A stretch of 64,000 nucleotides of DNA, taken from a candidate division SR1 bacterium (GTDB taxonomy: Bacteria > Patescibacteriota > Gracilibacteria > Absconditabacterales > Absconditicoccaceae). A model generated the notes under the pieces. That model saw nothing but the letters and a program-made list of their open reading frames with translations, did not search any database and was not told the DNA's origin. A program made the position numbers and the translations under genes. Below are positions 21,060 through 35,600 of the stretch, piece after piece (the first letter of the stretch is position 1; each line of letters opens with the position of its first letter). Location of the stretch: NCBI GenBank assembly GCA_026397515.1, contig JAPLUU010000021.1:1-64000 (forward strand), read 5' to 3'.

Positions 21060-21743
21060 TTATTTTAAGGATTTCATTTCAACCCGTAACATTACTCCAT
21101 TCAATACCTTAGAATCTATAATTTCTAGTCCTCATGCAAAAGCCAATTTTTCCATGTCTTTTAAACTGAATGATTTTGATTTTAGTCCACTTTTAGAATA
21201 GAAAATCTCATTTTTTTCATTTATATTGTCAATTTCAATGCCTATTGTTTTGTACCAATTTTTTCTATTCTCTAATGTACCTTTGATGTAAGTTGTTATA
21301 AATATGCTTTTTTTTGTGATTTCTCATAGATTTTTTAGTATTAGAACTTCATCATCAACATTACCGAGTGTATTCCAGATACAAAGACTAAAATCAAAAT
21401 ATTTTTTAGGGAAAATATTGCTCAATTTTTCAAGATTTCCGTGTATTATTTTTACGTTGGAAAAATCTTTTGCTATCTTTGTAGATTCTTTTACCATGCG
21501 ATTTGCATTGTCTATCCCTATGAATTCTTTGACCAATGGTGCAATTTCTGGTATCAATCTTCCTATGCCAATACCAGCCTCTAATACTTTATCCGATCAG
21601 CCAATCTTTTCCTTCAATAACTTTATTTCTTGATTGATATATTCTTGATATTCGAGAGGATAGTATATGGGCATTAATGCCTTGAATGGTGATCACTTAA
21701 AATCTTTACCCTCAAAGAATTTTTTTTCAGATGGGTTATTCAT
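21060..21743 (-). CDS. SAM-dependent methyltransferase, class I fold
   Basis: 227 residues. Methyltransferase motif I DKVLEAGIGIGRLIPEIA, followed by FIGIDNANRMVKES (acidic residue binding ribose) and KKYFDFSLCIWNTLGNV as post-I/motif IV region. Three or more TGA glycines (KIGGSDK, FAGGLEI). Substrate not predictable. Converges on the plus-strand exported-protein set. Confidence 0.8.
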
Positions 21744-21788
21744 GATTTATTATATCTTATAAAAAACCATATTGACTAAGATTTTCTG

Positions 21789-22121
21789 CTAGTCCGACTT
21801 TGATTTACTCCAAGTTCTTTTTTTATTTACTTCTTCTTTTTTACGAAATGCTTCTTCTAAATTAATATCATAGCTATTAGCAATTGAGCATATGTAAATA
21901 ATAATGTCTGCGAGTTCTTCTTCAATAGTGCCGAATTTTGAATTATGATCAATTGTTATATTTTCCTCTTTGCGTATTGCTTGGAATAATTCACCCATTT
22001 CCTCTCCAAGCATTAAACATTTTTGTAAAATTGTTTTATCTGTAAATCCACGTTCTTCTTCAAGCTCGCGGACATACTTTTGAAAATCACCTAATGTTGG
22101 AGTCTCTTTAAGAAGAAGCAT
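21789..22121 (-). CDS. MazG-like nucleotide pyrophosphohydrolase
   Basis: 110 residues. All-alpha NTP-PPase pattern: CLMLGEEMGELFQAIRK (ExxE metal site) and GTIEEELADIIIYICSIAN (second ExxxD site). Such enzymes hydrolyse non-canonical or excess NTPs. Stop TAG. No TGA codon in it, so its code usage is uninformative. Confidence 0.85.
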   Translation of the reverse strand: MLLLKETPTLGDFQKYVRELEEERGFTDKTILQKCLMLGEEMGELFQAIRKEENITIDHNSKFGTIEEELADIIIYICSIANSYDINLEEAFRKKEEVNKKRTWSKSKSD

Positions 22122-22238
22122 AATTATATGATTAATAAGTAAAGAAAACTTTTATTTCATCTAACTTCTTGCTATCTCACGTAAGAGAAAATTCTGAGGA
22201 TCTCCCCCCATAGGTGAATATAAGGAATATATTTTTTC

Positions 22239-22709
22239 TTATGACAAAAAAGCACTGGTCAATAATTTCATGATTGCGTATGAAAATGATATTATCAAAA
22301 CCCCTATGATGGCATTGGTGATTGCTGCTTTTCCTTTTGACATATTTGATGGACTGAAAATACTACTTGCATACAGATATCCTGCATAGATAATCATCAC
22401 TACTCCTATAAATATTCCTATCTGAGAAAGAAATCTCACAAGATATACGATATAATCCAATAAGGTATCTCGTGTCATAATTCCTGATGCTATCTGATCT
22501 CCTACCTTGTTTTTCATACCAATTGCTTGTGCATTGTAGGCATCTCGTACACCACCTCACGTTTGTCCAACTGCATTTACCGCATTGACTACACCACCTC
22601 CACTGGATGCTTTAGGAATGATTTCAAAATCGGTAGGTGTCTGTGCAAAAGAACTTATCGGTGCGATAAGGAGTCCTAATGTAAAGATAATCAGAAGAAA
22701 TTTTTTCAT
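22239..22709 (-). CDS. VirB2/TrbC-like pilin subunit
   Basis: 156 residues. Signal peptide MKKFLLIIFTLGLLIAPISS with FAQ cleavage, a Gly-rich stretch, then two long hydrophobic helices separated by a short basic loop (SNMSKGKAAITNAIIG), the topology of type IV secretion pilins. Two TGA glycines confirmed (QTGGGV). Transcribed with the secreted protein and the giant gene upstream. A second gene with this architecture is at 49,960-50,490. Confidence 0.75.
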
Positions 22710-22740
22710 TGGTTGAAATGATTAAACAATAAAATTTTTT

Positions 22741-23649
22741 TTATTTACTGCATGTTTTAGAAACTGGGGCTTGTTGGACTATGGTTTGAAAAACATCTTT
22801 CACTTGAGTAATGAGATTCCATAATGCTAGAAGTTTTTCCTCTACAAAATGTTTTTTGGTATAGGCTTTTGTCGCTTCGGTAAATAATTGATTTGATTTT
22901 TCTACCATCAATATTCTGGTATATCCGTTTTCTCTTTTTACTCTGTCTTTGACCAAATTTTTACATCAATTCATATATGCATATCCTATTGTTATTTTAT
23001 TTGTGATGGTACTGTTATCATATATATTCTTCATGAATTCACAGATTTTATTATATTTATCACCCAAAGAAACAACACCTGTTTTGTTATACTGACTCCT
23101 AATATATTCTGTTGTGTATCAGTCGTGTATCGTTCGATATCATGTATATAATGCCTCTATTTCAGCTGCTTGTCTGCCATTGGGACTGTTTGCTATGTCG
23201 GTCATTTTTGTCCTTCGTTCTAGTGCTGTAGAATCTGGGCTGAGATTATATGCGAGTCCAATAATCCCATCAAGTCTTCTCATAGCCACATCTACCAGAT
23301 GATCAAAGAGAAAAGCACTTTCTGGAAATGGTTGTTTTATATTTTGTAGATCACTTGATGTACATGATTGTTTAATTATTTTTTGACAACAATACGATTT
23401 TAGATTTACAAGCGCTTGTTTAAATGCTGCTGTAGGTAAGATTCCTGTGTATATTGCTGTATTTCCATATATATATTCATATGCCTCTACTAATTTAGCA
23501 ATATGTACATCTATTTTTTGTACTGCTTCTCCATTGTCTATTAAAATATTACAATCATTAGCAAAAACCCTACTCATGCCTGCTATACATACCATCATAC
23601 CTATGAGTATACTTTTTTTCATTCCATTGTTTGCATATAAAACATTCAT
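22741..23649 (-). CDS. Secreted Cys-containing hypothetical protein
   Basis: 302 residues from the ATG 2 nt after the giant gene's stop; an inner ATG at 23,622 gives a cleaner signal peptide (MKKSILIGMMVCIAGMSRVFA, in pieces) and a 293-residue protein. Helical; cysteines at NDCNIL, SYCCQK, QSCTSS and the C-terminal KTCSK. Lies between the giant surface protein and the pilin and is presumably part of the same unit. Confidence 0.75.
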
Positions 23650-23651
23650 AT

Positions 23652-26600
23652 TTATTTGTTTGCTTTAATCTGTAACTGTAATGTTGCGATTGGTTTGTTT
23701 GATTGATCTTTTACTACAAAACTTGTATTTTGTCCTGTCGAATCAAACATATATTCTCCCACCAATGAGCTTGCATAAATTCATGGTATATAAATAGCTC
23801 ATACATTATTGGTATACAGAATACAATCATTTTTGCTATTTTTGATACAATATCCATTACTAAAATCACCAAATCCGTCTGAGAGTTGTAGTTGTTCGTA
23901 GTTTGGTTTACCTGCATTCATTTGTATGTTTTTTATAGTTTCTATAGGTAATACTACTTGGAATAAGGTAATGTTTTTGGTTATATCTCTTAACTCAACA
24001 ACTGGGATATGTGTACTGAAATTTACCTGTATCTTTATTTTGTTTTCAAATCATGACTTGATTTTTATTTCGCCTGTTTTGGGATTTATTGTAGCTATTT
24101 CATTTCCTTGGGTATCATATAATCCAATATCATTTCCCATGGTAAATGTTCCTCCGGTAATAATTGTTTGTTTTGGTGAAAGACTAAATCCGCCACCTGT
24201 CATCTGGTTTGTTCCATTAATATTACCTCGTATACCGTTTCTTAGTCTTTGGAAGATAACCGTTCATTCATCGAGATCATTACTAATCTTTGCTACAATA
24301 TCTGCCGTTGTTTCTCCCGTTTTTTTGACATCAACCACTTCGATATCTGGTATGTTTATATTTAGTGTCACGGTTTCTTTGGTAATATTGTTGTTTTGAT
24401 CGATAGCAATAAAATCAAAGCTTTCCTGACTGGCTCAGGTGAAGAATAGTTTAGCTCATGAGAATAATGCTCATCAGATATCTATAGTTCCTGTTGACGA
24501 TTGATTGTTTTTTTCAAGAATAGTTACTCCATCTTTTTGTACAATCATTTTAGCAACAATTACATTGTCCGTCCACGTTGATTTGAGTGTATAGAGGGTA
24601 TTGATATATCATTGGTGTGTTACTCCTGTGCTAATCGCTTCGTTTGTTGTATTTCTCCATAAGACTACATCACCTACAGGGGCAGTCGTATCTCATAGAT
24701 TTTGCATTCCTGCTACGGTTTGATTTGATCGTGGAGATGATTTTTTGTAGAGTTTAAGTGTTTTTTGCTGACTATTACTTAAGTCTCCTTGGGTAATATT
24801 TAATGTTGCAAGATTTGTATATAACCATTTTCTTGGTAAATTTTTAAGTGTCACGGTTATTTTTTCTTGTTCTGGATCATAATATTCTACTGCTAAGATG
24901 TTGTTTTCTAATTGACTTGTGATACGTTTTTTTACAAAATCTTTGTCTATAGTAAGCATGATGCCTGTATACTCTGTATCTTTTGGTAATATTACAATAT
25001 ATTTTGCGCTATTCCCTATTCATAAAATATTTTCAAATCGAGAGTTACTTGGATCATCTTTGTTGTCTATATTATTACTTACTTTCATAATATATCCATC
25101 TATTGGCTCTCCTGCTTTTTGGCTGTTTTTTCGTGATAACTGTAAATTGTCGAATGTCTGTCCTTCTGTTTTGAAATTTTTTGGTTCTTTATTCTTTTCT
25201 ATAACTTTAATCTGAATATCTCCGATGGTCATATATCCATATTCATCCGTATTGTTTCTTACTTGTTCGAGTGATGAAATATATCGACTTGATTGATTAA
25301 ATATATTTCGTGAGTGTTCGTTTGCATAACTATAGAATGTAGTATATTTTTGAGTGATTATATTCTGTCATTTTGAAAGATGGACAGCGTCTTGTTTTGC
25401 ATACTTAATGTAGATAGCATTAGCATCGTACATCATGATATCAGAAAGTTTATCATTGTTGAAATCTGTATCTGTAGTGTATGTTTTTTCTACGTTTTGT
25501 ATTTGTTGGCTTGAAACGACTGTGTTTACCATTGATTTTTCACTGGTGCTTGAATTTTGACTTCCACTGTATGCTTCTACAAATACTCCTTGTACATATG
25601 CTGAAATATCTGTACTATAATTTGATTCTGTTGTACTTGAACAGTTTGTACATGTTCACTGTCCTTGTGCCAATACTGGTGTATCGTTATATGCAAGGAG
25701 GGCAGTGTCTATTTTTGCTTTGGTAGTTTCTAGATATTTCTTTGAATTTTTATATGTAGTAGCAGACATGTTAAGTTTTTCTGGACCATCATTATTGACG
25801 GCATCCAAATATCCGTTTACCATTCTTTGATTGATAGTGAGATATGTTTTTGTCGGATCTTCTTGTGCTTGTAATATATTTTTTGTGGTTCAATCAATGG
25901 TCAATAATTGTGCTTTCAAACTTACTGATGTTGTATCATCATTGACTAATGCTACTTCATTATTTCTTATTTTTTTAATGAAATTATCATAGTTCTGAAT
26001 TTCTTTTTCTAATTTTTTATTCTCTTTTATTTTGTTATTTATAATACCTTTTGCCTCTGCTTCTACTTGATTAATCTGGTTAGTTGCAGGTAAAACGGTA
26101 GATTTGTTTTCTACGGTTGCCAAAATAGTTTTGACTCTATCATTCATTTTTTTATCCGTGGTTGTTTTGTTTTGGAACTGTATGAGTCATTGTTTGAGGT
26201 CCGCATATGCTACTTTGTAATCTATCATTCCTGTCGTTTCTTCTTTTGGTGTACTATAGGCATTCACATTCACATTGATATTGAGATTCTGATCAAAATT
26301 TTGTACTTGATCAAATCCACTGGTTATAGCATTATTATTGAGTGTGTTATTGAGATTATCCATCGCCTTTTGTATTGGAGCTTCTATGGTTTTGGACATA
26401 AAATTATTCGACATCTGAGCAATGCTATTAAATACATCATATACACCATCAAAATTGAATTTGAGTGTGGTATATGCATCGAGTTTATAATCAAATCATT
26501 GTAGTGGAGGGTCTTTAAATTTTGTTGTCAGATCAAAATAATCAAAAATAGGAACGTTCCATGTTCTTTGTGTTAATTGTTCTACTTTCCCTTTGACTCA

Positions 26601-29600
26601 TTTTTCTCCTACAAGACCAATACCTCATTTTACGATACAGAATACTTTTCCTATAAAGTCTGCTACTTTAAGTATTGCACTTATTTCTGGCATTATCTTT
26701 GGAATCTTTGGTGCTGGTGGTAATACCGGAAGATCCATCTTTATACTTGGAATAAACGATGGCGGTTCAGGCAATGTTGGTGGTTCAGGGATGACAGGAA
26801 TTGTTGGTAATACAAAGTCTATGTTTACATTTAAATCAATACCTACATCGATTTCTGGTGGTTCAGGAAGATTTGGTAATTGTGGTAATGGTATCTTGAT
26901 CGGTACAAAATTTATCTTTGGTAATACTATACTCATACCCAAATCCATATGTGAAAGATCCATATATACGCTTGGTATCTTAAATGCTGGAATCGGGAAT
27001 ATCGGTAGTTTAGGACATAGGAATGAAAGACTACATGAAAATGAACCATAGTTATCGTTACTACATTTTGAACATTTTTCTGATCGATTTACTGAGAAAT
27101 CTATAATTGCTTGCCATGTTTTTATTGTTCCTACGAGAAGAATAATCGCATCCACATATTGTGAAAATCTTGTACCATTAACACTTAAGAAATTATTTAT
27201 ACTTCCTACAACATCTGAAATAAGCGCTGAGATCTCGGTTAAATATCTATCTGTAAGGTGTGTTCGTTGATATAATTGTGAAGGGAATTCTTTATACTTT
27301 TGAAGTACTTTGATATTTTGTTTAACTGCTCTTATACTTTCTGCAGTGCTTTCTTGAAATTTTACAAAACCTTGTATTCATCCTACTATATTACTACATT
27401 TTCCTACTCCATCTACTATTGTTGTTATATTGTCTAATTGTGTTTGTTCTTCTGGAGTTCTATTTTTTTCTCTCTTAAGCAACAATATTCATTGTATGCT
27501 TTTCCATTTTGCTAATTTAGCTACTTTTACCAAGGTGTTCTTAAGATTTATTCCCATATTTGCTACGTCACCTCGCATTTTTTCTGCAGTGGTATCTTCT
27601 GGTAGTTTGAGAATTCTATCCATATCGTTTATCTCAGTAGTTATCCGATTTTTTAAACCTTGTGTAGTGGTATCTGTTCATACTAATGTTGCTTGCAATC
27701 CTTCTAATTTAGTCTTCATATCTTGTGCTTGTGTCTTGTCTGTTGTACCACATATTGCTAATGCTTTATTCACTGCACCTTTCCAATCTTCTATTATTTG
27801 TTGTTGTTTCTCCATCCATATCGTCAGATAACTTACATATGCATTAATATCATCACTCGTGAGTGCTGGTACTTTGATATTAAGTTCTTTGGTATCTATA
27901 TTTATGAGTGGTACCTCATTGAACATTTGTTGGATAGCTTCAAATGGATTGCTTCCTACTTTTTGTGAAAGACTATTTAGACTTTGTTTAGAAAGATGTT
28001 TTGTTCGTTCTACTGTCCCTCATGTACTGTTTGGTTTGACATCTATAGCGTTTGCATTGGAGACTCAAATCAACCCTGCGGATTTGTCTGCCGCATTGAT
28101 TGATTTATATGTTTCTGATAGATTTCCTATCTTATCGAATCATTGAAAAACGGTACTCACATCAGGAAGATCAACTTGAATTGTCATCTTGGTCAGATTG
28201 TTTTGAATATATGTTATCTGACTAGTCATCCATTTTTGTACTATACATTTTACTAAACCTTTTGTTTTTGCTCCTACTATTTTGAGCGTGACCTTAGGTC
28301 ATTTTTCAAGAGTATATCCATCATAATCTGTTCATTCTTGTAGTTGTTGTGTTGCGTTACCATAATCTTGATTTGCTGAAACTCTAGTTGGTTCTTGATC
28401 CATAGCAATAAGTCACCATGCATTTCCTTGTGGCATTGCCGGGCTGTAATTCGTCGTACATGATTCGCAGGTATTCTCAAATGAATTTGCAGATGCTATC
28501 TGAAGCGGTGAATTTGCTGTTGTTGCTGTCTGTCCAAAGACTATGGTGTTGGTAACTTTTGGTGGATTGTTACATGTTCATTGTTTAGCTGCATTATTTT
28601 GTGCTGGAGTAACTGCTTCTGTAGGTGCTCATGGATTAGTGTTGGTATTGTTGCATTTTGTCAGTGGTGGTACAGCGAATACTACACAGTTTCCTCCCAA
28701 ATCACTAAATGGTTTTGGTAATACAACGGATGTAGCATAAGGTCCAAAACACATAGCTATTCCTAGTCCGAGTGTAAGGGTCGGTGCAATATATAATCTG
28801 AATTGTGATGAATACATTCCTCATGGTGCTCCAAGAAAAAATCCATCTGTGTCTGTAGGACCTCACTTTTGTGGAAATCCGAAAATTCCAAAAAATGGAG
28901 TTGGTCAAACAGGTGTTTGCAGTGTTGCTGGAATACTTAAGAGTGGCATCCCTTTTCCTAAAGTTTTATTGAGTGTATTAAATATTGGATAGAGTGGACT
29001 TGTTACTTTTGGTACACATCAAAAAACATGATAATCTCATGGAGCTAAGAATGCTTGATTAAATGGTACAGGAACTCACTGACATCATTTTCCTTTTGAT
29101 AAAGAAAATCATTGGCAAAGTCATTCGAGTGCTGCGTCCAATTTTTTGGATACTCCCGCTGTTGCTTGATCAATAAAATTCATACCGACGCTTAGATTTA
29201 CTCATAATCATCCATTGGTAAGCAGAGAACTCAGCAAGTTTTTTGCACTTCGTGCTTCCATATTTTCCATTCCCGGTACCGAAGAAACTGCTTCTAAACT
29301 ATCTACGTTTGCTAACGTATCTATCAAACCACCAATTGCTCCTTGTGTTGTTGCTTTTGCACCACTATTGTATGCATCCATTTCTACCTGGATATCATCA
29401 TATATTTGATCATATTTTCTTTTGTCTGTTGCATTGTTGAAAAATATTCGTCTATTTTTTTGACATGCATCAGCAGGACTTATTGCAATGTCTGGTAATG
29501 TGTCTTTATATTTGCTTTGTGGTAATAAATCTTGATCTTGTACTTCTATGTTTGTGATAGGTTGCCCTTGGTAGTTTACTTTGTATGAAAAACTTAGTTT

Positions 29601-32600
29601 ATCTCAAGAATTGAGTTGGATATTATCCATTACAAATTGATATCATTCTGGCCCATTCCAATTGATAATTATTCATCATGTATTTCCTGACGTAAAAACT
29701 AATGATGGAATTTCTTTGGTATCTGAATCTGCTGGAATATCTCGTGGTCACAATAATTGTTCTATATACGTAAGCTTATTATTATTTTTCTTTGAAACGA
29801 TGGTGGTTTCGATAACTACTTCATCACCTTGTCTCAACACTCATCAATTGATATCTACGTATTTTTTATATACACTGACTATGTCATTATTATTTGTTTC
29901 GCTGATAGGAAGATACGTTATTCCTTCTGGTGGAAGCGTTTCATACACTGGTGATGTAGTAAGTGGATTGTCTATATATGCTAATTGACTAGCTCATGAA
30001 GCAATCAATGTATCGTTGTTTGCGACCATAGTTTTGATGTCATTCATAGTTTGTATTTTGAGTGCTGCTAGGTCTGTTGATGACATATTTTCTGTACCAT
30101 CAGAACCATTACTATTTTTTTCTTCATCGATACCTTCCGTTGGAAATGGTATTCCTTTTCGATGAATAAGACTGCCGTCTTGGGCGTAGAGATTTTCATT
30201 TATCTTGATGCTATAACGTTTGACTGTTTGATAATTATCTTTTTGTCTCGTATACCAATTAGCGTCACAAGCTCCGGTAATAGTGGAGAGATAATTTGCT
30301 CAATTGTTCGTGTTTCCTCCATAGAATATTTTAATATCACCAAAAGAATCATTTGTTACAATGTCTATTTTTCCATCTTTATCCATATCTTCTATAAACA
30401 TCTGTTTGATGCTTGAAAAATCATCAGGAGTCGGATTTTTCTTTCCTGGTTCTGTACTCGTATTAAGACATATATTTTTTCCATCGACGGGAAATATTCA
30501 TTTATTATTCAAATATACTATTCATTTATTATTTGTTGTAAGGATAACAATATCTTCAAATCCATTTCCATCTACATCGCCTACATGTATCTCTTTTATC
30601 GGTTCTGCGATAATCATCAGTTCTTGCATGTTTTTATATGCATCTGTTCCTCCATAATTTTTGACTAATTTCACTACTCAATCTGTATACACTACGAGAA
30701 GATCTTTGAGTCCATCATTGTTGAAATCGATGGGGATCACTTTGAATATTGTCTTGTCTGGATCAGCGTAAATGGTCTGTCCAATTGATGAATCAAAATC
30801 AGTATTAGGTATGTTTGGATTTTTTTCTCTTCTCTCAAGGAGAGGATCTCAGAAATTTATGAGGAATTGTGATCCATATGGTAGTGTAGCTTCTCCGACG
30901 GTTTTCCCATTGGCAAAATTTGCAATATTTTTGAAATTGCTGGTAAATCAGATACCTAATAATGCGTCACTACTATCTTCTATAGAAGCATATCATTGTT
31001 TGGTAAATGCGCTATTGTTTATATAGATTCCTATTCCTTGCGTGTTGGTAGATCATTCGCTGAAGATATTTGTAGTTCCATAGGTGATTGGATCTTGGAT
31101 ATCTATATTTGCTTTGTTTGTTGTAATATTATCATTGCTCCAGATCATACATTTACCTATTGTTTTCCCATTTAGTGTCATGGTATATGTACTCATATCT
31201 CCTAGCATTTCGTTGTCTGCAGTAATTGTTAACGTTTGATCTATCGTCATTCATTTGGTAAGGTCAAGGATATCTTTTCCATTGATAGTTATCTTCTTTT
31301 CTGTTGCTTCATTACCAGTAATGATACTATCTGTCGGTTCTGGTATATAAATGAGTGTATTACTATCTTTTGTAAATTGATTTATTGCTCAACTATCTGC
31401 TAGTGTTTTAATCTTGTAATTATTCGTCAGACCAAGATGTATCTTTGCTATCTCCGGCATAAGCACTACAAATTCTTTATTTTCTATAATCATCGTGGAT
31501 ACTTTGGTGTTGATGCTTTGTATCTGTGCGTTTGGATTTATAATATATTCTATTTGTTTGATTTTACTTGGATCAACTAACTCTGTCGTAGTTGCTAGTA
31601 ATTTCTCTGATTGGTTGGTTATGTTGTTTATTGTTTTATTATTTTCAGAAAAATATCATCGTTGATTTCCTCGATCCGTTCAGAAAAGATTGAGATACAT
31701 AACGTTGAGTCATGTCTTTGGTATAACGCTGTCTTGGATGATAAATCTTTCGTATCCTGCAGTCTGATCAGAAAGTGTTCTATCTTTTATATATGCAAAC
31801 ACATATCATTCACCACCTGCGCCTGTAGCAGTTATGGTATATGTATATTCTTGACCTGTATAATTAAACTCTGTAACATCGCTTGTAGCGGCTCATATAA
31901 CTCATACTTTTATAGTACCTGTTATTACTTTATTGTTTCGGCTATCCACTACATTGATGGTTCCTTTGCTACCTGTTGTACTCGTAAAATCCATTCTGCT
32001 TTTTTCCAGTTTCAGTAGTACGGTTTTTGCTGCTCATGGATTGACCGTTACTGGGATATTGATAGGAGTTACTCATGGAATATTTATCGTAATAATATCT
32101 GTTCATGCTTTGAAACTTGGATATAGGGTAATGGTCTTTTCGCCATTATCACTATCCATAATGACAAAGTCATTAGATTTTATAAAACTGAATTGATTTT
32201 TAGTTATATTATTTTTTACTATAGATTTTACTTTGACCGTTCATGGAATTAATAATCACTGTTTACTTACGATATTTACTACGTTGTTTAATGGCTTGTT
32301 GTCTTTTGTCCTGATTTTTATTACGAGACTTGGAAGTTGATCCGGTCTGATTTGTGGTGTTCCGTCTGTGTCTTGATATTGTATACCGCTTTCATCTCTT
32401 GGTAAAGTAAAGTTTATCTTTGGTTGTAATGTTGGTACATTGTTTGGAAGTATATTTACTATACCTTTGACTACATTGATAACTTTTGTTTTTACTTTAG
32501 GTGTTGTTTTTATATCTACTCATAATCTTGGTGCTAAGTTTGGTGCTATGGTAACTGTGATTGCTTTGGTGTCTGTATTGCTTTTTGTTCCTGTACTTAT

Positions 32601-35600
32601 AATAGGTGCTTGATAGATAAATGACGATGTAGCAAAATTATCAAACTGAATATTTGCGTTTGCGCTGGCACCATCATAAAATTTTCCGTTATCACTACCG
32701 ACACTGATGGTATATGCTTGTATGTTTTGTCCTATACTATTATCATGACTATCTTTAGCGCTTATGAGTAATGGCAGTTCTGCTCACTCCATCACTATAT
32801 CTGGTGATTGGAAGTCTATGACATTAATAGGTCCTGGAAGAATATTGATTACTTCTTGTTTAATGATACAGGTGTTTCCTATTGATGGACACAATTCTAT
32901 CTTCAATGCTGTACTTCCTGCTTTTTTTTGCTCGTTGGGTACGATTTCAAACGTATATTCTTCTGTGTTTGGATTGTAATATTCTTGTGCTTTGGTTGTA
33001 CATATATTACTACTGAGTTGTTGTCCATTTCTTCTTATCCCAAAACAATTGTCTCCTGTTCATGATATTTTTACATTTACCATTCATACATTTTGTGCCA
33101 TGTTTATTTTTATTTGTGCGTTTCCTGTATTATCTACTCCAATATTATCGTCTACGCCAATTATTGTTTTGTCTATATGTATTATAACGTTATTGTTGTA
33201 TCTTTGTAATATTTCTTTTATATTGCTTGGTGCATCATTGATAATCGTTTCATTATTTGGTCATCATCGTTGTGCGCCATATTCTTTTCGTCCGCTACTG
33301 ATTTCACTACCTATGTCTGCTACTTTTTTTATACTTCAAAATACAACTGGTCCAAGTGAATTTTTGAAACTTACTTTGATATCAAATGGTTTCTTGAGAA
33401 TTTTCTTTGCCCAACATTTCATTGCTTTTGCCCATGGTGATGACATTGGACTCAGTATAAAGAGTGGTGATGATCCATTACTATCTACTCATTCACATTC
33501 ATCTACTTCAGCTTGGAGATCTGCAGCACTTGATTCTACGAAGTTATTCGCTGTGGTTTTTGGTTTTTCTTGTGCTGTTTGTATCGATTTGATAAATGCT
33601 GGTGTGTCTTTGGCTGAAATATAATCTTCACCATCAGAATTTATATATGCGACCTCATATCCTGTAGTATTATATGTCGGTGTAATAAATTTACCTTGAT
33701 CGTTTCCTTTGGTAAGATAGGTGTTTGTTACCTGACTAACTTTTCTATTTATATCAAAGCTGGATTTGATCTCAGCCATATCTTCCGCAACGGTGGTTTG
33801 TTGTAATCTTTCCGGTCGTGTACTATTTTGATAATAAAATAATTTTGCTATCATATCCAATTTTTGATCTATTGTTGTTGCCTCTGTATTTTTTCCATAA
33901 ATAGCATTTTTTCCATATTCAGGAGCGTTTTCTAATGTATCTAAAAATCCTATCAGTTGGGTTATAAAATAATCTGTAGGTATAGGATTGAGTCCATAAT
34001 TGTGGATACTTGCTATTGGATTTGCTAATGCATCATATCATCCAAGAAAATTAAATTGGGCAGCTAATGATGTGTGGTATGCTGTCCTATTTTGTCGTTG
34101 TGTGTTTAATATGGTATTATATTCTAATGCTTTACCTCTCAGATACGCTTTGATTGCATCTCTAATCTCTTCTGTTGTTTTTAACACAAGTTTATCTCAA
34201 ACTTTTTTATATACTTCCACATCATAAAGATTTGGATAATTTAATCTTACGTTGTTTCAACCGATACCTTGGAAAGTAATATTTCTGATGCTATCGATCG
34301 GTCTGTCTTGTGTTGTCAGATTCATTCCTTTATTTTTTTCTTTTTTGTTCGTGTCCGTTGAAACCTCAAAGGTATTCATTATTGCTTTGGTTTGTGCGAT
34401 CTCTATGAAAATGTTTGTCGGAGAAAATGATTGATTGATCTCTACAAATGGTTGTACTTGTCAGTTATCACCTGCATAACTATGGATCTTATCTATTTTG
34501 TCATTGATAGTGGTAATAGTAGAGACGGTTACCGTATTTATTATGTTATCCAATACATCACAAATGGTTTTGTAATAACTTATTGTACATCCAGCTCCTG
34601 TCTGTAATACTGCTATAGCATTTCTTTTTGCTATTATCCCTGCTATATAGGCACTATTAACTTGTCCGATTGTACTGTAAATTCATGATGCTATCGTAAA
34701 TGTACCTTTGAGTATATTAATGTTGGTGTTTATGGTGTTGAAATTTTGTGTTATATCTGTTTTCCAGGTATCCAGAATTTCTACATTTTGTTTTTTAAAT
34801 TTTTCTGATTGAATGATATCATTAAAATACTTAACCGTGTTATCTATGCTTAGATCATTTATATAGTTTCATAATCCATCTAATCCTTCATTGATCTTTT
34901 GTATTCTTCCTGTTATTTCTAATATTTTTGCTTGATTTAGATTTTTCCCGCTCCAATCATTTGCTTTGGCTACTACTTGTGCAGGACTCATCGAATTAAG
35001 ACTTCATGCAGCGAACGCTGTTATCTCTCCCATGCCTGCGTTACCCGAATCGACTAATTTTTTTAACTGTGTCAGATTAGAAACAACTCCTGTCATATCT
35101 GTACTAGTAGCACCACTGAATTCTATATTTTTACTCAATATGTCCGTTTGTGTTGATGTAAGATCATTGGTAACATTATTGTAAAATATTTCTAATGGTG
35201 AACTGTCTTTGAATTTATATATGTCTGTATCTGAAATCTGATCTCGTGTTGGTGAAATATTCATGATTCTTGAATCAATTGTCTTGTAGGTATAGGCGTG
35301 TCATTTCATATTACATCATAATATATCTGTAGGATATGATCGATCATACAATACTGCTTTTCCTCCATATATAGTGTGTTTGTTTGCTGCTGCATAGAGT
35401 GGATAGAGTGTGAAAAAATTATTTTGTGCATAGGTTTTAGGTGGGTTATATCCCCGTACAGGCGATTCGAGATTTGTATTGGTTGGTTTCTGGTTGGTAA
35501 ATTTTAAATTGACACCATTTGCATTTGGACTGCTGATATATGAAAAAATATTACCATATTTATTTTCAATTTTTTCTTTTACGGCGAATGTTTCTTGCAT

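Noticed and set aside
21001-21060. Small RNA or tracr-like RNA before the T-run
   Set aside because: Ends in T8 but no convincing stem was found; may only be a poor terminator for the plus-strand set.
26593-27051. Plus-strand frames within the giant gene
   Set aside because: Mirror images of Pro/Gly-rich coding sequence on the minus strand, which has an unbroken frame.
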